5,060 bases of DNA from contig CAZFPO010000157.1 of NCBI GenBank assembly GCA_964521105.1, positions 1 through 5,060 of the forward strand, given 5' to 3'. Below the pieces are notes generated by a model, which was given only the letters and a program-made list of their open reading frames with translations, was not told the origin of the DNA and ran no database searches. The stretch comes from JAQUGA01 sp964521105. Lineage in GTDB: Bacteria > Bacteroidota > Bacteroidia > Bacteroidales > WCHB1-69. Of this stretch, positions 1 through 5,060 are shown piece after piece. How positions within the stretch are numbered: position 1 is the stretch's first letter; every line of letters starts with the position of its first letter. The translations under genes and the position numbers were made by a program.

Positions 1-174
1 GTGTCCATTTTTAACAATAAGCTCAGACTTACAATAGGGGCAAGAATCCATAGTGTGAATAATGTCCTCTTTCATCGAATGATTTAAATCAATATTTAGT
101 TCCATTAATAAATTCTTTTATTGAAGATTATCTAGTGAGCCAAAAAGAAGCTTTATTTCTTGTAGTGTATCCAT
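1..174 (-). pseudogene. Transposase N-terminus (zinc ribbon, IS1595-like), partial, with in-frame stop
   Basis: Reading on the minus strand from ATG at 174-172, the frame gives MDTLQEIKLLFGSLDNLQ, then TAA (120-118). It then continues open as KNLLMELNIDLNHSM and on to the window edge, through DSCPYCKSELIVKNGH. A CPxC motif followed by VKNG is the usual first half of the zinc ribbon at the start of IS1595/ISXO2-type transposases, which cut and join IS ends; the catalytic domain lies beyond the window. The stop probably came from a CAA to TAA change, since the sequence on both sides stays in one sensible frame and a promoter sits just upstream of 174. Translation might instead start at the in-frame ATG at 105-103, leaving the zinc ribbon intact, so the gene may not be dead. 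The family call rests on a short piece. Confidence 0.55.
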
Positions 175-191
175 CTTTGTAATTTATAGCC

Positions 192-218
192 CAAAGGTAA
201 GCATTTTTAAACTATCAA
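192..218 (-). promoter_or_regulatory. Predicted Bacteroidetes-type promoter of the transposase
   Basis: On the minus strand, TTG (218-216) is followed after 16 bases by TACCTTTG (199-192), which fits the Bacteroidetes -7 consensus TAnnTTTG. The spacer is a little shorter than the usual 19 or so. Transcription would begin near 186, about a dozen bases before the ATG at 174, which favours that ATG as the original transposase start. Confidence 0.4.
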
Positions 219-258
219 CCTAATTTTAGAATACAGCCAAAAAAAATATCATTTATAA

Positions 259-279
259 TTAATTATTTTTATCGGACAA
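259..279 (-). repeat. Terminal inverted repeat of left IS
   Basis: Read on the minus strand from 279 this gives TTGTCCGATAAAAA, the same as 5015-5028 on the plus strand. It matches 19 of 21 bases when extended to 259 and 5035. Identity ends exactly at 279/5015 on the outer side. The long A/T tail makes the inner matches less informative; the core TTGTCCGAT is the meaningful part. Confidence 0.65.
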
Positions 280-371
280 ATAAGTTTAGTTTTATTTCTA
301 AATTTATAAAAAATAAGATTTGAAGTTCAGTATTTGAATTTTTTGAATAAATCAAATCGAAGCTTTTTGAC

Positions 372-402
372 TTTGTTTTTTAAAATATAATGATTAATTT
401 TG
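372..402 (+). promoter_or_regulatory. Predicted Bacteroidetes-type promoter of the EF-hand gene
   Basis: TTTG (372-375), a 19-base spacer and TAATTTTG (395-402) fit the Bacteroidetes primary sigma consensus (TTTG near -33, TAnnTTTG near -7). Transcription would begin around 409, leaving a leader of about 30 bases before the ATG at 440. The leader has no Shine-Dalgarno sequence and is A-rich, as is usual in this phylum. It lies outside the left IS end, so the downstream genes do not need an IS-borne promoter. Confidence 0.5.
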
Positions 403-439
403 AAAAATAAATATTTTGTTATAATAATACACAATAATA

Positions 440-2656
440 ATGGAAAATTCAAATCATATTTGGCAATTCTCAAGAGTAGGAGGAGTAAATAGAGTAAATT
501 TAGATAGTGGTAAAGATTTATTGGCTTTGGACAGCCTCGATCAAAAACTTTGGACTGCATTAAGTTGCCCAGTAAATGGATTAGAAATTGACAGCAAAAC
601 GCTAGAGTTAATGGATATTGATAAAGATGGAAAACTTAGAGTTCCTGAAATACTTGAGGCTGTTAAGTGGATAACATCAGTAATTAAAAACCCTGATGAA
701 TTATTGGAAAAACGGAACGCTTTGCCCTTATCATCAATTAATGATGCGAATGAATTAGGAGCAAAACTTTTGGCATCTGCAAAAGAAATTTTGCGTAACA
801 TTAATAAACCCGATAATACGGAATTATGTGTGGAAGAAACCTCAGACATTCATGCAATTTTTGCTTACACAAAATTTAATGGTGATGGAATTATTACACC
901 CGAATCCACCGAAAATGAGGAGGTTAAAAAATGTATTATAGATGTGATTTTGTGTATGGGTGCTCAAATTGATAGAAGTGGAACAGATGGCATTACACAA
1001 GATAATATTGAAGTCTTTTTTCAAGATTGCTCAGATTATTTAATTTGGTACTCAAAAACTGAAATGCCAAATTCGGATATTTTGCCTTACGGCGAAAATA
1101 CAGCTGAGGTTTTTGACTTAATAAACATTTTAAAAACTAAAATTGACGACTATTTTTTACGTTGTCATTTAGCTGAATTTGACATTTCTTCTACCGAAAC
1201 ATTAAATTCTTTATCGGCACGAATGGAATTAATTAAAGATAAAGATATTTCTGAATGTATTCAGGAAATTGAACAGTTTCCTGTTTCAAAAATTGCTGTA
1301 AATCAGCCTTTGTCATTTGTTTTGGCAATAAATCCTGCATGGAAAAAAAGAATATTAAGGCTTAAATATCTTGTTTATGATTTAAACAACATAAATAAGG
1401 AATTTATGACTGAAACCGAATGGACTGATTTATTTAGCCAGTTTGAATTATATAAGCAGTGGGTATCCGAAAAACCACAAACCAAAGTTGAACAGCTTGG
1501 TATAGATAGGATTAAAGAACTTGTAAATTCTGAAATGAAAGCCATTATTACCGAATTGTTTGTAAATGAAAATGCCATTCAAGAAGAAGCTGATAATATT
1601 ATTTTAGTCGACAAATTAGTTCGATATTACCGTGATATTTATACTTTACTCCGAAATTTTGTTACCTTTTCCGACTTCTACTCCCCTAAATCTCAAGCTG
1701 TTTTTCAAGCGGGTAGTTTATATTTCGATCAACGTAGTTGCGATTTATGTATACGTGTAAGCGATATGGCTAAGCACAATTCTATGGCAGCTTCGAGTGG
1801 GATTTGTTTGGTGTATTTTGATTGCTTTTCAAAAGTCAAAAATGAAAAAATGACCATTGTTTCAGCATTTACCGATGGTGATGTGGATAATTTGGTTTTA
1901 GGACGAAATGCGATTTTTTATGATAATAAAGGCTTAGATTGGGATGCAACCATTGTGAAAATTATCGACAATCCAATCAGTATTCGTCAGGCTTTTTGGA
2001 TGCCTTATCGAAAAGTATCAAAATTTATTTCAAAACAAATAGAAAAGTTTGCCTCTTCAAAAGACCAAGAAGTTACTGCCGCAACTACTTCAAAAGTTGA
2101 AAATGTCACCACTAAAGCCGATACAAATTTAAAAGAAACAATAAAATCTCATAGCATTGAGGCTCCTGCCGAAACTCCAGCAGCTCCAGCTGCTGAACCA
2201 GCAAAGCCAGCTCCTTTTGACATTGCAAAATTTGCAGGTATTTTTGCAGCTATTGGCTTGGCATTTGGCGCAATTGGCTCTGTATTGGCTTCAATTGTTG
2301 GTGGATTTTTAGCCCTCACTTGGTGGAAAATACCACTCGCATTTTTGGGAATTATTTTGGCAATCTCTGGACCTTCGATGATTTTAGCTTGGCTTAAACT
2401 TCGTAAACGAAATTTAGCTCCAGTGTTAGATGCTAACGGCTGGGCAATTAATGCTAGGGCAACTATCAACATTGCTTTCGGTGCCACTTTAACCCATTTA
2501 GCAAAGCTGCCAAAAAATGCAAAATTAAATTTCAACGACCCTTTTACCAAAAAGAAAAGTCCTTTAATTCCGATAATTATTATTTTATCCATTCTTTTAA
2601 TTGCCTTTTTATTATGGCATTATGGATTTTTAGCTAAATGGGGAATAAATATTTAA
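440..2656 (+). CDS. EF-hand protein with C-terminal membrane segments, function unknown
   Basis: The product has 738 residues and no signal peptide, so the N-terminus is probably cytoplasmic. Residues 59-70 form a canonical EF-hand calcium loop (DIDKDGKLRVPE, with D59, D61, D63, G64 and E70 as expected). Two weaker loop-like stretches follow, KFNGDGIITP (145-154) and DRSGTDGITQ (178-187), both off the strict spacing. A long, mostly helical middle is followed by a region with a CxxC pair (C434, C437). An Ala/Pro-rich linker (about 574-592) leads to two hydrophobic segments (about 598-626 and 631-652), a conserved-looking basic turn RKRN, and a last membrane segment (about 708-727). I recognise the opening (FSRVGG, then LDQKLWTALSCP) as resembling a widespread uncharacterised bacterial EF-hand family, but know of no assigned function. 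Calcium sensing at the inner membrane is an inference. The ATG at 440 is the first in frame and suits the promoter. It is followed closely by a TM2 gene, probably in one operon. Confidence 0.85.
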   Translation: MENSNHIWQFSRVGGVNRVNLDSGKDLLALDSLDQKLWTALSCPVNGLEIDSKTLELMDIDKDGKLRVPEILEAVKWITSVIKNPDELLEKRNALPLSSINDANELGAKLLASAKEILRNINKPDNTELCVEETSDIHAIFAYTKFNGDGIITPESTENEEVKKCIIDVILCMGAQIDRSGTDGITQDNIEVFFQDCSDYLIWYSKTEMPNSDILPYGENTAEVFDLINILKTKIDDYFLRCHLAEFDISSTETLNSLSARMELIKDKDISECIQEIEQFPVSKIAVNQPLSFVLAINPAWKKRILRLKYLVYDLNNINKEFMTETEWTDLFSQFELYKQWVSEKPQTKVEQLGIDRIKELVNSEMKAIITELFVNENAIQEEADNIILVDKLVRYYRDIYTLLRNFVTFSDFYSPKSQAVFQAGSLYFDQRSCDLCIRVSDMAKHNSMAASSGICLVYFDCFSKVKNEKMTIVSAFTDGDVDNLVLGRNAIFYDNKGLDWDATIVKIIDNPISIRQAFWMPYRKVSKFISKQIEKFASSKDQEVTAATTSKVENVTTKADTNLKETIKSHSIEAPAETPAAPAAEPAKPAPFDIAKFAGIFAAIGLAFGAIGSVLASIVGGFLALTWWKIPLAFLGIILAISGPSMILAWLKLRKRNLAPVLDANGWAINARATINIAFGATLTHLAKLPKNAKLNFNDPFTKKKSPLIPIIIILSILLIAFLLWHYGFLAKWGINI

Positions 2657-2679
2657 AGTTTGACTTAACATTTATAATC

Positions 2680-2907
2680 ATGAAATCAAAATCAGTAGCT
2701 TATTTATTGTGGTTTTTTCTAGGTGGTTTGTCAATGCACCGCTTTTATCTTGGGAAAATCGGAACAGGAATATTGTATTTGCTAACAGGACAACTGTTTG
2801 GAATTGGCTGGATTATCGACTTGTTTTTAATTGGTGGAATGGTTGATAACTGCAATAATAAAGAACGTATTAAAAACTTAGAACGTGAAGTTCGTGCACG
2901 AACTTAG
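2680..2907 (+). CDS. TM2-domain membrane protein
   Basis: This is a 75-residue protein that is almost entirely a TM2 domain (PF05154). It has a first membrane helix (AYLLWFFLGGLS), the signature HRFYLGK turn, the LLTGQ segment, then a second helix with GIGWIIDLFLI. A charged tail (KERIKNLEREV) may form a short coil. TM2 proteins are small two-helix membrane proteins whose biochemical role in bacteria is generally unknown. An earlier in-frame ATG at 2638 overlaps the end of the EF-hand gene and would add 14 residues. I prefer 2680 because the domain starts there, the usual TM2 N-terminus is short, and the start then lies 23 bases after the upstream stop. No promoter is visible in that gap, so co-transcription with the EF-hand gene is likely. 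Confidence 0.85.
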   Translation: MKSKSVAYLLWFFLGGLSMHRFYLGKIGTGILYLLTGQLFGIGWIIDLFLIGGMVDNCNNKERIKNLEREVRART

Positions 2908-2952
2908 GTGATAGTTTATGAATGAAAATATTTTTCAAATAATATATAGTCT

Positions 2953-3810
2953 ATGTTATACAAAAAGATAGGGATAATTCTGTCTTTCTTTCTGTTATAT
3001 GTGTTTATTCAATCGGGTTATAGTCAAAATAGCAAAGGCTATTATGAGTCGGGAGAACTCAGGTATGAGTACGCTATTTTAAACGGAAAATATAATGGTA
3101 TTACCAAAGAATATTACAAAGATGGTAAGTTACGATACGAATGGAATTATACAAACGATGTGCTCGAAGGAGAAAGTATTGAGCATTACAAAGATGGAAA
3201 ATATTCGAAATGGATTTATAAATCAGACACAATAATTGCAGCAACATCTTATTTTCTTAGTGGAATTCTTGAGGGTAAATCAAATTTTAGTAATGGAGTT
3301 CTTGATGGAAAATCATACAGATATTATGAATCGGGAGAAGTGGAGATATTGTGGGTGTATAAAAAAGGAAAAATTTCAGAACAGAAGAGTTTTTATAAAA
3401 ACGGAGATTTGAAAGTAAAATACAATTTTGTTGACGGAATTCAGCACGGGATAACTACCGAATATTATGAAAATGGAAAAGTGTTTCGTGAATTTTTATA
3501 CGATTCTGGAGTTTTAAATGGAATTTCTAAAGAATATAAAAATGGAAAACTAAGATATGATTGGAAATATCAAAAAGGCAAACTGAATGGTATTACCATC
3601 GAATATGACGAAAATGGTAAGGTTTTGCGTGAATTTTTATACGAAAACGGATTGCTTAATGGAATTGCCAAAGAATATCTAAATGGCAAGCTAAGATACG
3701 ATTGGAAATATCAAAATGGTAAACTGAATGGCGAAACGAAAGAGTATTTTGAAAATGGCAAGCTTAAAAATACTTGGTTGTACAAGGACGGAAAATTGGT
3801 TTCAGATTAA
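2953..3810 (+). CDS. Secreted MORN_2-repeat protein (YwqK-like)
   Basis: The 285-residue product starts with a signal peptide: basic MLYKK, a hydrophobic core to about residue 20, and likely cleavage at GYS/QN (24/25). It would be exported to the periplasm or beyond. From residue 29 to the end it consists of about 11 tandem repeats of 23-24 residues built on the pattern Y-Y-x-[ND/SG]-G-K-L-x-x-x-W-x-Y-x-x-G-x-L-x-G, which is the MORN variant repeat (PF07661). Repeats 3 and 4 are the most degenerate. Pipelines often label such proteins 'toxin-antitoxin system YwqK family antitoxin', but I see no toxin next to it, and the signal peptide argues against an immunity role in the cytoplasm. A scaffold or binding role at the envelope is plausible but unproven. 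The start lies 45 bases after the TM2 gene with no obvious promoter between, so it may be read from the same transcript. Confidence 0.85.
   Translation: MLYKKIGIILSFFLLYVFIQSGYSQNSKGYYESGELRYEYAILNGKYNGITKEYYKDGKLRYEWNYTNDVLEGESIEHYKDGKYSKWIYKSDTIIAATSYFLSGILEGKSNFSNGVLDGKSYRYYESGEVEILWVYKKGKISEQKSFYKNGDLKVKYNFVDGIQHGITTEYYENGKVFREFLYDSGVLNGISKEYKNGKLRYDWKYQKGKLNGITIEYDENGKVLREFLYENGLLNGIAKEYLNGKLRYDWKYQNGKLNGETKEYFENGKLKNTWLYKDGKLVSD
3460..3741 (+). repeat. Tandem duplication of a 141-base MORN double-repeat unit
   Basis: Bases 3460-3600 and 3601-3741 are direct tandem copies with no gap. Each encodes 47 residues (one 24- and one 23-residue MORN_2 unit), beginning EYYENGKVFREFLY and EYDENGKVLREFLY. 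By hand alignment about 111 of 141 bases agree, far more than between the earlier repeats of the gene. A third, partial copy (EYFENGK) starts at 3742 in the same phase. This points to a relatively recent duplication that lengthened the repeat array. Confidence 0.8.
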
Positions 3811-3959
3811 TGAAGTTTTTAGTATTTTCTTAAAATATATCCAATTATCTTTAAACCTTTAGTATTTAATATTGTCTAATAATTCATTGTAAATATTTGA
3901 CTTGGTCGTTGTCAGAAATCAGTCAACAAACAAACGTTTAATTAAAGATACAATTGACT

Positions 3960-4669
3960 ATGAGAAAGCTATTCTTCGTAATTTTTTTATCATTCATACT
4001 TATGTCGGCTCTTGGAAGTTATAAAGTGTATGTTATTCATGGCTATGGTGGCACTACAACCATGATGAATAAATTGGATAAAAGCATAAAAGCAGAACAT
4101 TTTATTACCGAAAACTTTGCATACAAAAGTATTACTGTTGATTTAGATTCCATTGGGATGGAGTTGTATTTAAATATAAAAAATCAGGGTTCGATACCGT
4201 TTCATTTGTAACACATTCAATGGGAGGATTGGTGGTTCGATCAATGTTGCAGTACTCTCAAACGGATAAAAAATTTCCAGTAATTCATCGCATTGTAATG
4301 CTCGCACCACCAAATGGGGATGCCGAAATTGCAGACTTCTTTACCAAAAAACCTGGAATGAAAAAGCTGTTAGGACCTAATGTAGAACACATGCGAACCG
4401 ATTCCAATTCGTATGCACATAAGCTGCCAGTTCCAATTGGTTCCGAAATTGGGATTATTATTGGTATTAGAGGTAATAGTAAAGGGTATATTCCATTTAT
4501 ACCAACCGATAACGATGGTTTGTTAACTCCAAAAAGTGCTAAATTAGGAATTGAAAAAGATATAGTTTACATCCATGAAGACCATAATCTTATGACTCAA
4601 AAAGAGTTGGTTTGCAAATTGGCAATTGAGTTTTTAAAAGCCGGAAAGTTTAGCTCAAAAAAAATGTAG
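3960..4669 (+). pseudogene. Exported alpha/beta-hydrolase (lipase-like), interrupted by a frameshift
   Basis: Two reading frames join into one hydrolase. The first (3960-4211) has a signal peptide or anchor (MRKLFFVIFLSFILMSALG) and then the first strand with the oxyanion motif VIHGYGG (H27-G28). The second carries on in the -1 frame as SGFDTVSFVTHSMGGLVVRS, with the nucleophile elbow HSMGG. Restoring one A in the run at 4178-4183 gives 236 residues with likely catalytic S87, D186 (in TDNDGLLT) and H209 (in EDHNLM). LAPPNGDAEIAD is the usual strand and turn after the elbow. The intact triad on both sides suggests a recent break, programmed -1 shifting or a sequencing error. As written, neither piece alone would work: the first lacks the serine, and the second has its first ATG (4220) just after it. 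The start is ATG 3960; a TTG at 3954 is also in frame. A weak promoter-like pair (TTG 3872, AATATTTG 3892-3899) lies upstream. Substrate unknown; an ester or lipid at the envelope is an inference from family. Confidence 0.8.
4178..4184 (+). other. Frameshift site, A6 run forming a possible -1 slippery heptamer
   Basis: In the frame of the ATG at 3960 the bases read ATA-AAA-AAT, so A-AAA-AAT sits exactly in the X-XXY-YYZ register of a -1 slippery site. A -1 slip gives AAA and then TCA GGG TTC GAT, entering the hydrolase frame with no gap in the domain. A one-base loss from an A7 run would look the same. A purine-rich GGGATGGAG at 4155-4163 lies 14 bases upstream, where a stimulating Shine-Dalgarno sequence can sit in other bacteria; this phylum makes little use of such sequences. 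Confidence 0.5.
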
Positions 4670-4754
4670 GTTGATTTTGTTTGACGATTGATATTTGCTT
4701 TTTCCAATTCTAAGTTTTTTTTGTATTTTAAAATGGGAAACCATAGCTGTTTTT

Positions 4755-4780
4755 TTAGGATAAACCTAAGATTTTCTTTT
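4755..4780 (+). terminator. Weak hairpin with T-rich tail after the hydrolase gene
   Basis: TTAGG (4755-4759) and CCTAA (4765-4769) can pair around a five-base loop, followed by GATTTTCTTTT. The stem has only five pairs and lies about 85 bases after the stop, so it is a poor terminator candidate. It is listed as the only hairpin-plus-T signal I found downstream of the gene. Confidence 0.2.
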
Positions 4781-4817
4781 AAATTATAATAATAAATTTA
4801 CATAATATGGTTTAATC

Positions 4818-4847
4818 TAAATTTGTTAATGAATTGATTTATATTTG
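4818..4847 (+). promoter_or_regulatory. Possible -7 elements upstream of the truncated exported-protein gene
   Basis: TAAATTTG (4818-4825) and TATATTTG (4840-4847) both fit TAnnTTTG. Neither has a TTG at the right distance upstream; the TTTG at 4822-4825 is only 14 bases before the second one. In DNA this AT-rich such octamers occur by chance, so support is weak. The rest of 4670-4947 shows nothing else I can name. Confidence 0.25.
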
Positions 4848-4947
4848 GTTCTAATTTGAAAATTGAAAAAAATACTATTTTTAGTTTAAACAATATTTGT
4901 TTAGAATTGTTAAAAATAATATTGTCAATTTATAAAAAGCAATTATT

Positions 4948-5025
4948 ATGAAAAAAATACTTACAAATTATATACAATTAAGAAAATTAGTTTTATTATT
5001 TTTTCTTATCATTGTTGTCCGATAA
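4948..5025 (+). pseudogene. Signal-peptide start of an exported protein, cut off by IS insertion
   Basis: ATG at 4948 opens MKKILTNYIQLRKLVLLFFL, then IIVVR and a TAA at 5023-5025. The residues form a typical export signal: a basic N-terminal part and a hydrophobic core ending near residue 24. The IS end starts at 5015, so only the first 22 codons and one base belong to the original gene; the last codons and the stop come from the IS. The leader before the ATG is A/T-rich (AAAAAGCAATTATT), as at the other starts here. The rest of the gene, if it survives, should lie beyond the far end of the IS, outside this window. The protein's identity cannot be told from a signal peptide. Confidence 0.5.
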
Positions 5026-5035
5026 AAAAAATCAA
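5015..5035 (+). repeat. Terminal inverted repeat of right IS
   Basis: TTGTCCGATAAAAA (5015-5028) is the exact reverse complement of 266-279, and the match extends to 19 of 21 bases. The boundary at 5015 falls inside the hydrophobic core of an exported-protein reading frame, as expected for an insertion. Confidence 0.65.
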
Positions 5036-5060
5036 AGAGAAGGAAGCATAAAACTTCCTT
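5024..5060 (-). terminator. Hairpin and T-run inside the right IS end
   Basis: AAGGAAG (5040-5046) and CTTCCTT (5054-5060) form a perfect seven-pair stem with a seven-base loop. On the minus strand the hairpin is followed by CTCTTTGA and then eight T (5031-5024). The T-run is about eight bases away from the stem, so this is not a textbook terminator. It may end the transposase transcript or shield the IS from outside transcription. The stem may continue past the window edge. Confidence 0.4.

Larger units (their letters stand above)
1..279 (-). mobile_element. Partial insertion sequence, IS1595-like, transposase 5' end
   Basis: The block contains, reading on the minus strand from 279 towards 1, a terminal inverted repeat (279-259), a promoter (218-192) and the start of a transposase with a zinc-ribbon motif (from 174). 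The order and short spacing are those of a compact single-gene IS. The edge at 279 is set by the inverted match with 5015-5035, where identity stops at the same base on both sides. The element runs off the left edge of the window, so its length, far end and target duplication cannot be seen. IS1595 is my best family guess from the transposase N-terminus; another zinc-ribbon transposase family is possible. Confidence 0.6.
5015..5060 (-). mobile_element. Partial insertion sequence, probable transposase 3' end
   Basis: The sequence from 5015 inward matches the inverted repeat of the left IS (259-279). Just inside are a T-run and hairpin that, on the minus strand, look like a terminator at the end of a gene. 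If this is the same IS as at 1-279, both copies have the transposase on the minus strand: the left one shows its 5' end and this one its 3' end. Only 46 bases are visible, so orientation is an inference. Confidence 0.5.

Noticed and set aside
327..560. Minus-strand open frame of 77 codons over the promoter and start of the EF-hand gene
   Set aside because: Its composition is just that of AT-rich DNA (Leu, Lys, Phe, Ile, Tyr), and it overlaps a good promoter and gene start on the other strand.
2149..2592. Minus-strand open frame of 147 codons across the end of the EF-hand gene
   Set aside because: It lies fully inside a well-supported plus-strand gene; its Ala-rich content mirrors the Ala/Pro linker and membrane segments. 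No promoter or recognisable domain.
2638..2679. Upstream ATG giving the TM2 protein 14 extra residues
   Set aside because: It overlaps the EF-hand stop, and the extension does not resemble a TM2 N-terminus; ATG 2680 fits better.
2953..3810. MORN gene as the antitoxin of a toxin-antitoxin pair
   Set aside because: It has a signal peptide, no neighbouring toxin, and only the generic repeat shared with YwqK-type proteins.
3906..3940. GTTG ... CAAC and the palindrome AAACGTTT before the hydrolase gene as regulatory sites
   Set aside because: Stems of four and palindromes of eight bases are too short to support a site without comparison.
4889..4911. Inverted repeat AACAAT ... ATTGTT, possible operator
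   Set aside because: Only six pairs of A/T-rich sequence with an 11-base loop; expected by chance in this composition.
1..5060. CRISPR array, tRNA, rRNA or riboswitch
   Set aside because: No regularly spaced direct repeats outside the coding MORN repeats, and no cloverleaf or ribosomal motifs seen on reading both strands by eye.

Overview
The window looks like chromosomal or accessory DNA of a Bacteroidota (Bacteroidetes) bacterium. The DNA is very AT-rich. Start regions lack clear Shine-Dalgarno sequences. Two upstream regions contain the Bacteroidetes-type promoter signature (TTG, a spacer, then TAnnTTTG). The proteins (MORN_2-repeat secreted protein, TM2-domain protein, EF-hand membrane protein) are types common in that phylum. 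This assignment rests on pattern and family knowledge; no search was run.

Layout: (a) 1-279 is the end of an insertion sequence. It carries the start of a minus-strand transposase with a zinc-ribbon CxxC motif (IS1595-like), its promoter, and a terminal inverted repeat ending at 279. (b) 280-439 is intergenic and carries a good promoter for the next gene. (c) 440-2656 encodes a 738-residue protein with an EF-hand at the N-terminus and membrane segments at the C-terminus. It is followed after 23 bases by a TM2-domain protein of 75 residues (2680-2907), and 45 bases later by a secreted protein made of about 11 MORN_2 repeats (2953-3810). All are on the plus strand and could share one transcript. 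(d) 3960-4669 is an alpha/beta-hydrolase (lipase-like) gene with an export signal and a complete Ser-Asp-His triad. Its reading frame is broken by one base at an A-run (4178-4183), just before the catalytic serine. (e) 4670-4947 is AT-rich intergenic DNA with only weak promoter-like and hairpin-like signals. (f) 4948-5014 is the signal-peptide start of another exported protein. It is cut off where an IS end begins at 5015. The rest of the window (5015-5060) is that IS end, with a terminator-like hairpin.

The main structural observation is that the IS end at 259-279 and the IS end at 5015-5035 are inverted copies of each other (14 perfect bases, 19 of 21 overall). Both point outward from the 4.7 kb between them. 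The segment is therefore bracketed by two copies of what looks like the same IS, as in a composite transposon or a region repeatedly hit by one IS. The genes in between are mostly membrane or envelope proteins. I see no convincing defence, CRISPR, toxin-antitoxin or biosynthetic system. The most unusual biology is the EF-hand/TM2 membrane pair and the frameshifted hydrolase.
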